Below are positions 34,327 to 41,527 of a stretch of 64,000 nt of DNA, in pieces. Numbering within the stretch: the stretch's first letter is position 1; every line of letters begins with the position of its first letter. The position numbers and the translations under genes were made by a program. The stretch is taken from positions 3,720,001 through 3,784,000 of the forward strand of contig NZ_JQNN01000001.1 in NCBI RefSeq assembly GCF_000745265.1. The letters run 5' to 3'. The DNA is from Massilia sp. 9096. Lineage in GTDB: Bacteria; Pseudomonadota; Gammaproteobacteria; Burkholderiales; Burkholderiaceae_D. Below the pieces are notes generated by a model. The model ran no database searches and was not told the origin of the DNA. It worked only from the letters and a program-made list of their open reading frames with translations.

Positions 34327-35097
34327 TCAGCTAACTTGCAGGCGCGCCAGCATGCTGATTCGCTGCTGCTGGCGTGCACGGTGTTCGGCGGTGGCGGCCG
34401 GGTCGACCTGGTCAGGCGCCGGGTCCGGGGCTTTCGGTGCGCGCGCGTACGCGCTCATGTTCCAGGAGGCCTCGGCCTTCGCGCCGACCGCCACGCGGTC
34501 GACAAGGCCTGCAGCTACGGCTTCCTCGGCGGTGTACCAGGTCTCTGCGTCCATCGCGGCGCGCACGTCGTCGACGGCCATGCCGCTCTTCTTCGCGTAC
34601 TGGGCCGCGAGTGAGCCGTCGATCTTCGACAGCAGCGCGGCGGTCGCGGTCAGGTCGTTGGCGTTGCCGATCGCCCAGGTCCACGCGTTGTGGATCATGT
34701 AGAAGCCACCATCGGCAATCTCGACTTCGTCGGCCGCGGTGGCGATCACGGTCGCGGCGCTAGCGGCGTAGCCGTCGATATGCGCGATGACCTTGGCGCC
34801 GGTGTCGCGGATGGCCTGACAGATGGCCTGTGCAGCGAACACATCGCCGCCCGGGCTGTTGATGCGCAGGCGAACGGTCCCGCTCTTGATGCTGCGAATC
34901 TCAGGCACCAGGGCTTCCGCCGAGACCCCGCCGCACCAGTACGCGGTTTCTTCATCGGACACGATCGCGTCGTAGATGTAAATGGCCGTCTCGTCGCCGG
35001 CGGCCGAGGCCACGATGCGCGACTGCGGCAGCCGGTCAGGACGCTTTTTGTTGCTCGCCAGGAGCTTGGTCAGGCTGTTGGGCACTCGTGCCTCCAT
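34327..35097 (-). CDS. ClpP-like prohead maturation protease
   Basis: This 256-residue ClpP-fold serine protease has catalytic Ser113 (DGYAASAAT), His136 (MIHNAWT) and the oxyanion loop INSPGGDV. Its C-terminal tail (DPAATAEHRARQQQ) is charged and probably disordered. The first 60 bases overlap the portal gene. It is the usual protease of HK97-type phages that lack the U9/U35-type enzyme. Confidence 0.92.
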   Translation of the reverse strand: MEARVPNSLTKLLASNKKRPDRLPQSRIVASAAGDETAIYIYDAIVSDEETAYWCGGVSAEALVPEIRSIKSGTVRLRINSPGGDVFAAQAICQAIRDTGAKVIAHIDGYAASAATVIATAADEVEIADGGFYMIHNAWTWAIGNANDLTATAALLSKIDGSLAAQYAKKSGMAVDDVRAAMDAETWYTAEEAVAAGLVDRVAVGAKAEASWNMSAYARAPKAPDPAPDQVDPAATAEHRARQQQRISMLARLQVS

Positions 35098-36343
35098 TCG
35101 TCTTCAATTTTGGATTCGGCGGCATGTTCTCGCGCCGGCGGATTTCGTCTGCGTCCATGAACGGCATTTCGCCGGCGCGGCCCAGGGCAGTTCTGTAGGC
35201 GTCGTATCGGGCCTTCAGGTCACCTCGCTCGAGCGCTGCCGTGACATGCTCGACGAAGTATTTCTGGCGAACCGGCCAGAGCTTGCAGTTGATCTCCTGC
35301 GCAATCGGCGTCAGGTGTCTCTGCAGGGTGTACCGCACGAAGCCGATACCCATGTTCTCGACACCCGCACCCCATGACGTCGTCTTATCAGTGTGCCCAA
35401 CCATGAATGGGGGCACACCGAAGATGCGGCAGATTTCTTCGACAGTGAAGAGGCGTGTTGCCAGTATTTCGGCATCCTTCGAATTCACGCTTAGTTGTGC
35501 CGGTTCCAGGCCACCTGTAAGGAGCAGCGGCCCTCTTCCACCGTTCTGCACGCGCGCGAGCAGCGATGCTTTCAACTGCTCCAGTTGCTTGTCATCGAGC
35601 TTGGATGCAGTCTTGAGTGCGTAGTCAAAATTGGCACCACCAGAGAAGAACCGACCAGCATTTTCCTGCGCTGATAGTGCGGTGCCGATCGCTTCCAATG
35701 CCGCATAGGTCAGCGGACTTGGGCTGCACAGCCCATCAAAGCCCAGGCTAGGCAAGTGGATCACGTCTGCGCGGTCCAGCACGTAAGACGGGCCGTCGAT
35801 CGGGCTAACACGGTAATAGACATTTTTCCCATCCCGAAATGGCATCACCGTATGGCGCAGCAGCGGTTTCCAACCGATTACACGGTTGCTGAAAGGACTA
35901 GGGCGGATCCATTCGCCGAACCCGTCACCATGAGAAAGCTTGGACAGAATAAGAGTTTGCCAGGCATCGAAAGAGGTCCAACCGTCGCTGGCCAGCTCAT
36001 TGAACATCCACCAGTAATCGTGGTCGGCAGTATCGCGCTCGTTACCGTTTCGTTCGTAGATCCCCACGGGCAAACTAGCAATTGCGCCAGCGACCAGTGA
36101 CATACAGCCGTACGCAGCGGACACACGCATCGCGGTTTCTGCGGTGACGGAGGCGCCCGAAGACGAGCGGTGCGAGGCACCAAGCAGGTTGGCCAGCTCG
36201 TTCATCGTCAGGCTACTGCTCGAATTCTCGCCGAGGGCAACAACACCAGCTCGCGCCACACCGCCTTCGCGACCGGCCAGGAATGAGCCGAGCACGCGAG
36301 ACTCGTGGCGCACAGCCTCCAGGTTCAGTAGTTTTCCGGTCAT
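35036..36343 (-). CDS. Portal protein (HK97 family)
   Basis: This 435-residue protein has the HK97 portal layout: an N-terminal stem with SAAYGCMSLVAGAIASLPVGIYER, a clip region, and AEILATRLFTVEEICRIFGVPPFMVGHTDKTTSWGAGVE near the C-terminus. It forms the dodecameric channel for DNA packaging. It lies 12 bases after the large terminase gene. Confidence 0.95.
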   Translation of the reverse strand: MTGKLLNLEAVRHESRVLGSFLAGREGGVARAGVVALGENSSSSLTMNELANLLGASHRSSSGASVTAETAMRVSAAYGCMSLVAGAIASLPVGIYERNGNERDTADHDYWWMFNELASDGWTSFDAWQTLILSKLSHGDGFGEWIRPSPFSNRVIGWKPLLRHTVMPFRDGKNVYYRVSPIDGPSYVLDRADVIHLPSLGFDGLCSPSPLTYAALEAIGTALSAQENAGRFFSGGANFDYALKTASKLDDKQLEQLKASLLARVQNGGRGPLLLTGGLEPAQLSVNSKDAEILATRLFTVEEICRIFGVPPFMVGHTDKTTSWGAGVENMGIGFVRYTLQRHLTPIAQEINCKLWPVRQKYFVEHVTAALERGDLKARYDAYRTALGRAGEMPFMDADEIRRRENMPPNPKLKTNGGTSAQQPDQAPGEQQKAS

Positions 36344-36355
36344 TAAACGTCCACG

Positions 36356-38188
36356 TCAAAGATTGAGAATTCCAGGCTCAGGCTGGGTTTCGTAGGCAAC
36401 GGCTCGACTCAGCGCCATTACGGTCGCGACGATTCCATCGATGCGGCCAGTCGCATTCGACTTCTTCTTGTCAGGGCGGAAATTGCCGTTTGAATCGAAC
36501 AACAGCGCGACGTTGGTCGCGCACCAGCGCAACACCGGGTTGCCGCGGTGATGCATGAGCTTGCCGTACACCAGCTCTTCGAGCAGCTTGCTGCCGGGGT
36601 ACATGCCGCCGGTGTTCTGCGGCACTTCAACAAGCGGCACGTTTTGCTCAAGCAGCTCGTTGGCCAGCTGCAGCGCGTTCCAGCGGTCGAAGCCAATCTC
36701 CTGCACGTCGAAGTCCTGCAGCGACTGCAGGATGCGCAGGCGGACCGGGCCGTAGTCGGTGACATTGCCTTCGGTGCCTGTGATCCAACCAGCCTCCTGC
36801 CAGGCCTTATACGGTGCCGCGTCGTCATGCTCTTCGGCGTTGATCTTGTCCTGGGGACACCAGAACCACACCAGCATGTACCAGTCGCCGCCCTCCTCGT
36901 CCGGCGGGAACACCAGCGAGTAGGCGACCAGGTCACGCGTCGACGCGAGATCCAGACCGCCGAAGCAGCGCCGGCCCTTTAGCATCGCCGGGTCAAATTT
37001 CTTGCCGCCCTTGTCCCACATGCTGATGTCGAACCAGCCGTCAGCGCTGTTGCACCAGATGTTCAAGTCCTTCGTAAAGAAATTAGCGCGTGCGCCTGGC
37101 AGCGCCCCTGCCTTGCGCGCCATGCCGCGCATGTATTCCAGGGTCTTCGAGCGACCCAGCCCAGGATTGGCCTTGTACCAGTTCGCCTCGACGAAAGGAT
37201 CGTCGTCCTGGTCGAGCGTGTACACGTAGCCGAAGAAGGCGTCATCAACGCGCTTCCCTTCGAGCACTGAGATCAGGTAGTCGCGGATCTCGGTGCAGAT
37301 GCCATCCAGGATGAAGCCTGCCGTCGTGATCGCGGACAGCAGGGGCTGGCTGCGGGCACCAAGCGCTGATTCCATCACGTCCCACACGTCACGGCTGCGC
37401 TGCGCGTGCAGTTCGTCGAACAGGATCGCCGAGGGGTTTAAACCATCGAGGTTTTCCGCATTCGCCGGTAGCGGCGCGAACACCGAGTTGTCGAGCTCGA
37501 CCTTCTCCTGGTTCAAGCCAGCGTAGGTCTTGAACGACCGGGCTACGCCAGGCGAGCGGCGCACCCAGCGCTTGATATTGTCGAAGGCCGGCTTGAAGAC
37601 CGTCATCGCCTGGGCGCGTGTCGTGGCGACCGCGTACACCTCGGCTCCGATCTCACCGTCCATGGAGAACAAGTAGGCGCCCTGCGGCCCCTTCCAGGTG
37701 CTTTTACCATTTTTGCGGGCGACCTCCTCGTAACCGCGGCTGAAGCGCCGGCCGCCATCGACTTGCCTGCGCCAGCCGTATAAGACGGCGGTCCAGAACT
37801 TCTGCCAGGGGTCCAGCAGGATCGGCTTGCCAGCCAGCGGTCCCTTGATGTGGACAAAGAATCGCTCGATGTATTCGATGATGTGCCAGGCGTGCGCCGG
37901 ACTGAATACTAAGCCACGCGTAGCGCCCTTCAGGAGGTCCCCATAATGCCGCTGCACCGCCAGGTAGACCAGGCGCCCGGTCGGGATCTCGCCGCGCAGC
38001 ACTGGGAGACCATACGCTTCGTCCCACTCGTGCAGGACCGGCGGCGTCAGCTCGAGGAGTTTCTTCCGGGTGAGCTGGTGGCGTGGTTTACGAGATCGCC
38101 GAACAGGTCGTCCTGTCCGCCCCGCTCTCCCGTGTCCTTGCGCACCCGCGCCAGTGACGGAATCGTCAGACATGCTTTTGGTAGCCAT
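36356..38188 (-). CDS. Terminase large subunit
   Basis: This 610-residue packaging motor has a Walker A-like EVARKNGKSTWKG near 155-166, Walker B AILFDEL with D258/E259, and the nuclease core acid D413 in GLDLASTRD. The annotated start overlaps the small subunit gene by 142 bases; the first 45 residues are basic and low complexity, so the true start may be later, but no better start codon is seen. Confidence 0.95.
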   Translation of the reverse strand: MATKSMSDDSVTGAGAQGHGRAGRTGRPVRRSRKPRHQLTRKKLLELTPPVLHEWDEAYGLPVLRGEIPTGRLVYLAVQRHYGDLLKGATRGLVFSPAHAWHIIEYIERFFVHIKGPLAGKPILLDPWQKFWTAVLYGWRRQVDGGRRFSRGYEEVARKNGKSTWKGPQGAYLFSMDGEIGAEVYAVATTRAQAMTVFKPAFDNIKRWVRRSPGVARSFKTYAGLNQEKVELDNSVFAPLPANAENLDGLNPSAILFDELHAQRSRDVWDVMESALGARSQPLLSAITTAGFILDGICTEIRDYLISVLEGKRVDDAFFGYVYTLDQDDDPFVEANWYKANPGLGRSKTLEYMRGMARKAGALPGARANFFTKDLNIWCNSADGWFDISMWDKGGKKFDPAMLKGRRCFGGLDLASTRDLVAYSLVFPPDEEGGDWYMLVWFWCPQDKINAEEHDDAAPYKAWQEAGWITGTEGNVTDYGPVRLRILQSLQDFDVQEIGFDRWNALQLANELLEQNVPLVEVPQNTGGMYPGSKLLEELVYGKLMHHRGNPVLRWCATNVALLFDSNGNFRPDKKKSNATGRIDGIVATVMALSRAVAYETQPEPGILNL

Positions 38189-38529
38189 TGGCCAAGCTCC
38201 ATCTTGAGCCGCTTCTCGTCATCGGCCCACGGCGTCGGCGTAGCCCACCCGGTTTTCGAAATCTGCACCCGCCCATTCTTTTTAACGGCCTGGCATGCAA
38301 CGATCCAGTCGCAATATGTCCGCACGATCACGGCTAGCGGCATCCCTGCCGTCAAATGCTCGATGCCAGCCTGGCGCAGCGACTCGCACAGGTATTCGTA
38401 GACCAGCATCTCTTCGTCGTTCAAGCCGATCACCGGTGGCGCCTCAGGCGATGTCAGTTCGGCAGACGACTTGACCTCGGCCCCACCGACCGCCGGCGGC
38501 AGCGTGCCAAAATTTTTTAGTTGATCCAT
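38047..38529 (-). CDS. Terminase small subunit (P27 family)
   Basis: This 160-residue protein is P27-like: PPVIGLNDEEMLVYEYLCESLRQAGI, then DWIVACQAVKKNGRV, and LTIPSLARVRKDTGERGGQDDLFG. It recognises the packaging site. The putative cos region lies just upstream (38530-38693). Confidence 0.88.
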   Translation of the reverse strand: MDQLKNFGTLPPAVGGAEVKSSAELTSPEAPPVIGLNDEEMLVYEYLCESLRQAGIEHLTAGMPLAVIVRTYCDWIVACQAVKKNGRVQISKTGWATPTPWADDEKRLKMELGQWLPKACLTIPSLARVRKDTGERGGQDDLFGDLVNHATSSPGRNSSS

Positions 38530-38693
38530 ATATCCCGCTCCGTTCGCGTGTATTACCGAGGACTAGAGGCGGAATCCGATGCACGCACCTCGAAGACGTT
38601 AACCCCCCGGGGGTAGTTTTTCGTTCCCATAAATTTCAAGTTAGGGACTCGGTTTCCGTGTGTGACGGCCCAGAGATTTGACCCGCCCCCGGC
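38530..38693. other. Candidate cos/packaging region
   Basis: This gap lies between the HNH nuclease and terminase small subunit genes, where cos sits in HK97-type phages. It holds a CCCCCGGGGG palindrome (38604-38613) next to A/T-rich sequence (GTTTTTCG, ATAAATTTC). No gene is seen here. Confidence 0.4.
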
Positions 38694-39056
38694 CTATCGA
38701 CCGGCCACCTGGCGCCGGCGCCCTGCGATCCGCTCTTGCTTGCTCTTCGCTTCGTGACACGAATTGCACAAGCCTTGCTCGTTGGTCTCGTCGTCGGGTC
38801 CGCCATCTTCCAGGGAGATGATGTGGTCGCGCTGCGTGGCCAGCTTGTCGATGCCGTTCCGTTCGCACTCAGCACAGAAAGGGTTGCGTGCGAACAGCGC
38901 TGCACGCATGGCCTGCAGGCGCCGGCCGGTGATGCGCTTGACCGGCTCTCTCTTCACCCATTGCTGTTTGGGATGGGCTTCGCAACGCCCGCTTCCATCG
39001 TGTACCAGCACACGGCAGCCGCTGAAGCTACAGGGGCGAGGCGCAGACTTCGGCAT
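38694..39056 (-). CDS. HNH endonuclease next to terminase
   Basis: This 120-residue protein has zinc-binding cysteines (RPCSFSGC, PFCAECE, LCNSCH) and the HNH core RDHIISLEDGGPDDETNEQGLCNSCHEAK. In HK97 and related phages such an HNH protein next to TerS/TerL is needed for cos cleavage. Confidence 0.9.
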   Translation of the reverse strand: MPKSAPRPCSFSGCRVLVHDGSGRCEAHPKQQWVKREPVKRITGRRLQAMRAALFARNPFCAECERNGIDKLATQRDHIISLEDGGPDDETNEQGLCNSCHEAKSKQERIAGRRRQVAGR

Positions 39057-39057
39057 A

Positions 39058-39258
39058 TCAGCTCCTGAAGCTTTGTGCAGACGTCTGCACTATCCGATGC
39101 TGTGTCTTGTACCCTTGGAATACGATCTCGTCGACGCGCTCGAACAGTGCATCGTTACGTGCAACGATGCAGCTATGCGCGCGGTGGATCGACCAGGTTG
39201 CAACTACGAGACCGGCGATGCCTACGATGACGGTAGCAGCGATGATGAGCTGGATCAT
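39058..39258 (-). CDS. Small membrane-anchored phage protein
   Basis: This 66-residue protein starts at ATG 39258, overlapping the preceding gene by 4 bases. An N-terminal transmembrane helix (MIQLIIAATVIVGIAGLVVATW) is followed by a short cytosolic tail. The C-terminal codons contain the 16-bp palindrome at 39075-39090. Function unknown. Confidence 0.55.
   Translation of the reverse strand: MIQLIIAATVIVGIAGLVVATWSIHRAHSCIVARNDALFERVDEIVFQGYKTQHRIVQTSAQSFRS
39075..39090. repeat. 16-bp palindrome, second copy
   Basis: GTGCAGACGTCTGCAC is the same core as at 11787-11802. Confidence 0.6.
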
Positions 39259-39662
39259 GCGGGTTCCTTTTCGTTGAGCTTCAGCAGGTTGCGCACCATG
39301 TCGGTCAGCGTGTGCGCTGGGAAGGCTGGAGTGTTCAGGCATAGCAGGCGCTTCGCCTCGGCCGCATCTGCCAGACTGTGGCACAGGCAGTTCAGTGCAA
39401 CTGAATCGGCTTCCTTCGCCAACATCGCCGGGTGCGTACCCAACACCGCGCGGACGACCTGGTGTCGGATCACTTCCTGCGCATGCTTCGGCTGAGCGCC
39501 AACGATGGCCGGGAACGTGCCTTCACGCTCGACTAGCAACTCTCCAGGCAGCGTCTGCGGACGCATGCGGGACATGACGATCTTGCCGGTGCGGTCATAG
39601 AGCAGCGGATCGAGCACGCCAGGGCGGCGGACCACTACGCCGTCCACTTCGACTCTCATCAT
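39255..39662 (-). CDS. Hypothetical phage protein at the head of the late operon
   Basis: This 135-residue protein starts at ATG 39662 (the next codon is also ATG); no strong ribosome site is seen. It contains MRVEVDGVVVRRPGVLDPLLYDRTGKIVMSRM and a helical C-terminal half with four cysteines. It is the first gene after the tandem terminators. No family is recognised. Confidence 0.6.
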   Translation of the reverse strand: MMRVEVDGVVVRRPGVLDPLLYDRTGKIVMSRMRPQTLPGELLVEREGTFPAIVGAQPKHAQEVIRHQVVRAVLGTHPAMLAKEADSVALNCLCHSLADAAEAKRLLCLNTPAFPAHTLTDMVRNLLKLNEKEPA

Positions 39663-39685
39663 CGGGACTTCGCGCACGGCGTACC

Positions 39686-39727
39686 TCACAAATAAAAATG
39701 CCGCGTGCAACCAAATGCACACGGCAA
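39686..39727 (-). terminator. Second of two tandem terminators before the late genes
   Basis: Read leftward, TGCCGTGTGCA pairs with TGCACGCGGCA, followed by TTTTTATTTG. Confidence 0.8.
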
Positions 39728-39772
39728 AGCCCGCTCGGTCGAACGGGTGGGAAACGCGGAAACAAAAAGCCC

Positions 39773-39808
39773 CGTCAGGCTTGCACCGGACAGGGCTTCA
39801 ATGTGTTT
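39773..39808 (-). terminator. First of two tandem terminators before the late genes
   Basis: Read leftward, AAGCCCTGTC pairs with GACGGGGCTT, followed by TTTTGTTT. Confidence 0.8.
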
Positions 39809-39844
39809 GGAATCTCAAGTCGCAACTACTTCGAGAATGGCGAA

Positions 39845-39874
39845 AATATATCCTAGTTGGAACAATTCCGTCAA
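39845..39874 (-). promoter_or_regulatory. Strong leftward promoter (pR'-like)
   Basis: On the minus strand TTGACG (39874-39869) and TATATT (39850-39845) are 18 bases apart. The -35 overlaps the stop of the preceding gene, and the expected transcript start near 39838 lies about 30 bases before the tandem terminators. Confidence 0.7.
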
Positions 39875-40890
39875 TCACTTTCTGTCGGCAATGCAACACC
39901 GTCCCGAACGAGACGTTCCTCCAGGTGCTGAAGGGCGAGCTGCTCGAGCTGGCGAAGATGGTTCAGCATCTTGAAGCTCGCGCGCTGATAGAGCATGTGG
40001 CTACCGCCGAAGTTATCGGCTAGGTCGCGGTTTGATCCGTCGACCTTTGCATGCCTCGCAAACAGACGTCCGAGCATACAGTCGATCGCAAGCGGCTTGA
40101 TACGAGGGAACATCGGCTGAAACCAATCAGACAGCCCTTTGATCGCATCGATGCGTTCGGCCGAGAACGCAAAGCGACGGCCGCTCACTCCGGGGGCCAG
40201 TGCGACACCGTCGGTCAGGGTCGCACCGCGGGCGCGATCGACGATGATCTGTACCTGCCGCGCAGTCGACTCGAGGCGGATCAGGGCGGCACTCGCATCG
40301 CGCACCTCATCGCGCGCGGAAAAGTAGCGTTCCTTCGCAGACGCCTCGATCGCGGCCGACGCGATGCGAGCGCTGTACTGCAGGTGCTGCTCCCGGGTCG
40401 TCTCGAGATCCTGGCGGGCCAGGCGCAACCTCTCTCGGCCCGACTCGACATCCGTCTGCGCGCACTGCAGTGCGTTCACCAGCTGCTGACCGGTCATATC
40501 CTCGGGCGGCGTGTCCTCGTATTCCACGTAGCCGTACTTCGCCTGCAGCGTCCACATCTCAGCTTGCGGCAGGTGCTTCACCGACTCCGTGATCATGATG
40601 CACTGTGCACGCACTTCGTCACCAGTCAGGCCACCGAAGTTCACCGATTCCGAAGGCGCGCCACGCAGCTGCTCCAGCCACTCGCGCTGGTGTTCGCCCA
40701 ACTGGATCGACTCCATTGCGCGGATCAACGCCTTGCGCATCGGCGCCGCCTGCATGGCCGGCTGGCTCATGACCATGAAGGCCACATGCACCGCCTGGCC
40801 AACATTGACGAAAATCGTATCCATCTCTTTCGCTGCTCCCATCTCTCCCCACCCTTTCACTTGTGCTGACGCCCCTGTGCGTCCATTCAT
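39871..40890 (-). CDS. Phage protein in the position of late antiterminator Q
   Basis: This 339-residue cytoplasmic protein has a long central coiled coil (about 150-230: TDVESGRERLRLARQDLETTREQHLQYSARI) and a C-terminal domain (GLSDWFQPMFPRIKPLAIDCMLGRLFARH). It does not match a Q family I know. The gene is followed directly by a strong promoter and tandem terminators, then the late genes, as Q is in lambda. The start at 40890 overlaps the upstream stop. A role as late regulator is inferred from place only. Confidence 0.6.
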   Translation of the reverse strand: MNGRTGASAQVKGWGEMGAAKEMDTIFVNVGQAVHVAFMVMSQPAMQAAPMRKALIRAMESIQLGEHQREWLEQLRGAPSESVNFGGLTGDEVRAQCIMITESVKHLPQAEMWTLQAKYGYVEYEDTPPEDMTGQQLVNALQCAQTDVESGRERLRLARQDLETTREQHLQYSARIASAAIEASAKERYFSARDEVRDASAALIRLESTARQVQIIVDRARGATLTDGVALAPGVSGRRFAFSAERIDAIKGLSDWFQPMFPRIKPLAIDCMLGRLFARHAKVDGSNRDLADNFGGSHMLYQRASFKMLNHLRQLEQLALQHLEERLVRDGVALPTESD

Positions 40891-41132
40891 CGCTGCTTCT
40901 GCTCGTGCGGCTCGATCACGTACGGCAACCCCTTCTCGTCCCACTGCACCCTCGTTCTGGCCGGACTTGGTGTCCCGAACGTATGCCCGTTCTCTTTCGC
41001 GTAAAACACCGGCTCGCCCTTCATTGCCCGCCTCAGTACCCCATCGATGTTGTCCTTGCCGAAGACCGCTCGAAACTCATCGATCAGCTGCGCCGTGACC
41101 GGCATTACCTTCCTCAAATCACCTGACGCCAT
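40887..41132 (-). CDS. Small early phage protein
   Basis: This 81-residue protein starts at ATG 41132 with GGAGAAAG upstream. It opens MASGDLRKVMPVTAQLIDEFRAVFGKDNIDGVLRRAMKG; the rest has an aromatic, charged pattern with FYAKENGHTFGTP. It is translationally coupled to the 339-residue gene. No function is recognised. Confidence 0.6.
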   Translation of the reverse strand: MASGDLRKVMPVTAQLIDEFRAVFGKDNIDGVLRRAMKGEPVFYAKENGHTFGTPSPARTRVQWDEKGLPYVIEPHEQKQR

Positions 41133-41150
41133 CGCTTTCTCCGCTCTCTC

Positions 41151-41434
41151 GTCTAACCTCGAAATGGTTGGTCGGATAGGTTGGACGGCTGGAACCCGCA
41201 TGGATGCTGGGTTTGTCTAACCTCCTAACCTGTCTAACCTGTTTTTTTGTTTTGCCAGCGGCAGAATCTTCCCTACCCACTCGTTGCACGCGTATACGCA
41301 TGCGCGGGTATACGTGCGTGCGCATGTCGGTTGGCGAGGTTAGGAGGTTGGACGAACCCAGTATCCATGCGGGTTCCAGCCGTCCAACCTCAAAAAACAT
41401 AGGTTGGACGGATAGACGCTGCAGGTTGGACGAG
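41151..41434. repeat. Iteron cluster with long inverted repeat, candidate replication origin
   Basis: The 395-base gap 41133-41527 carries at least eight copies of AGGTTRGAC or its complement (near 41151, 41178, 41215, 41232, 41345, 41381, 41401, 41423). Two 54-bp arms (41178-41231 and 41337-41390) are inverted repeats with three mismatches. The loop contains alternating purine-pyrimidine sequence (GCGTATACGCATGCGC). It lies next to the primase-helicase gene. Confidence 0.7.
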
Positions 41435-41527
41435 ACCGCATGCGAAGTCGACGCCATCACCTTTTCCGCCTGCGCACGAAGCGCCCACGATCCCTGGTGA
41501 GACGCCGGCAGCGCGCCGGCTCGTTGA

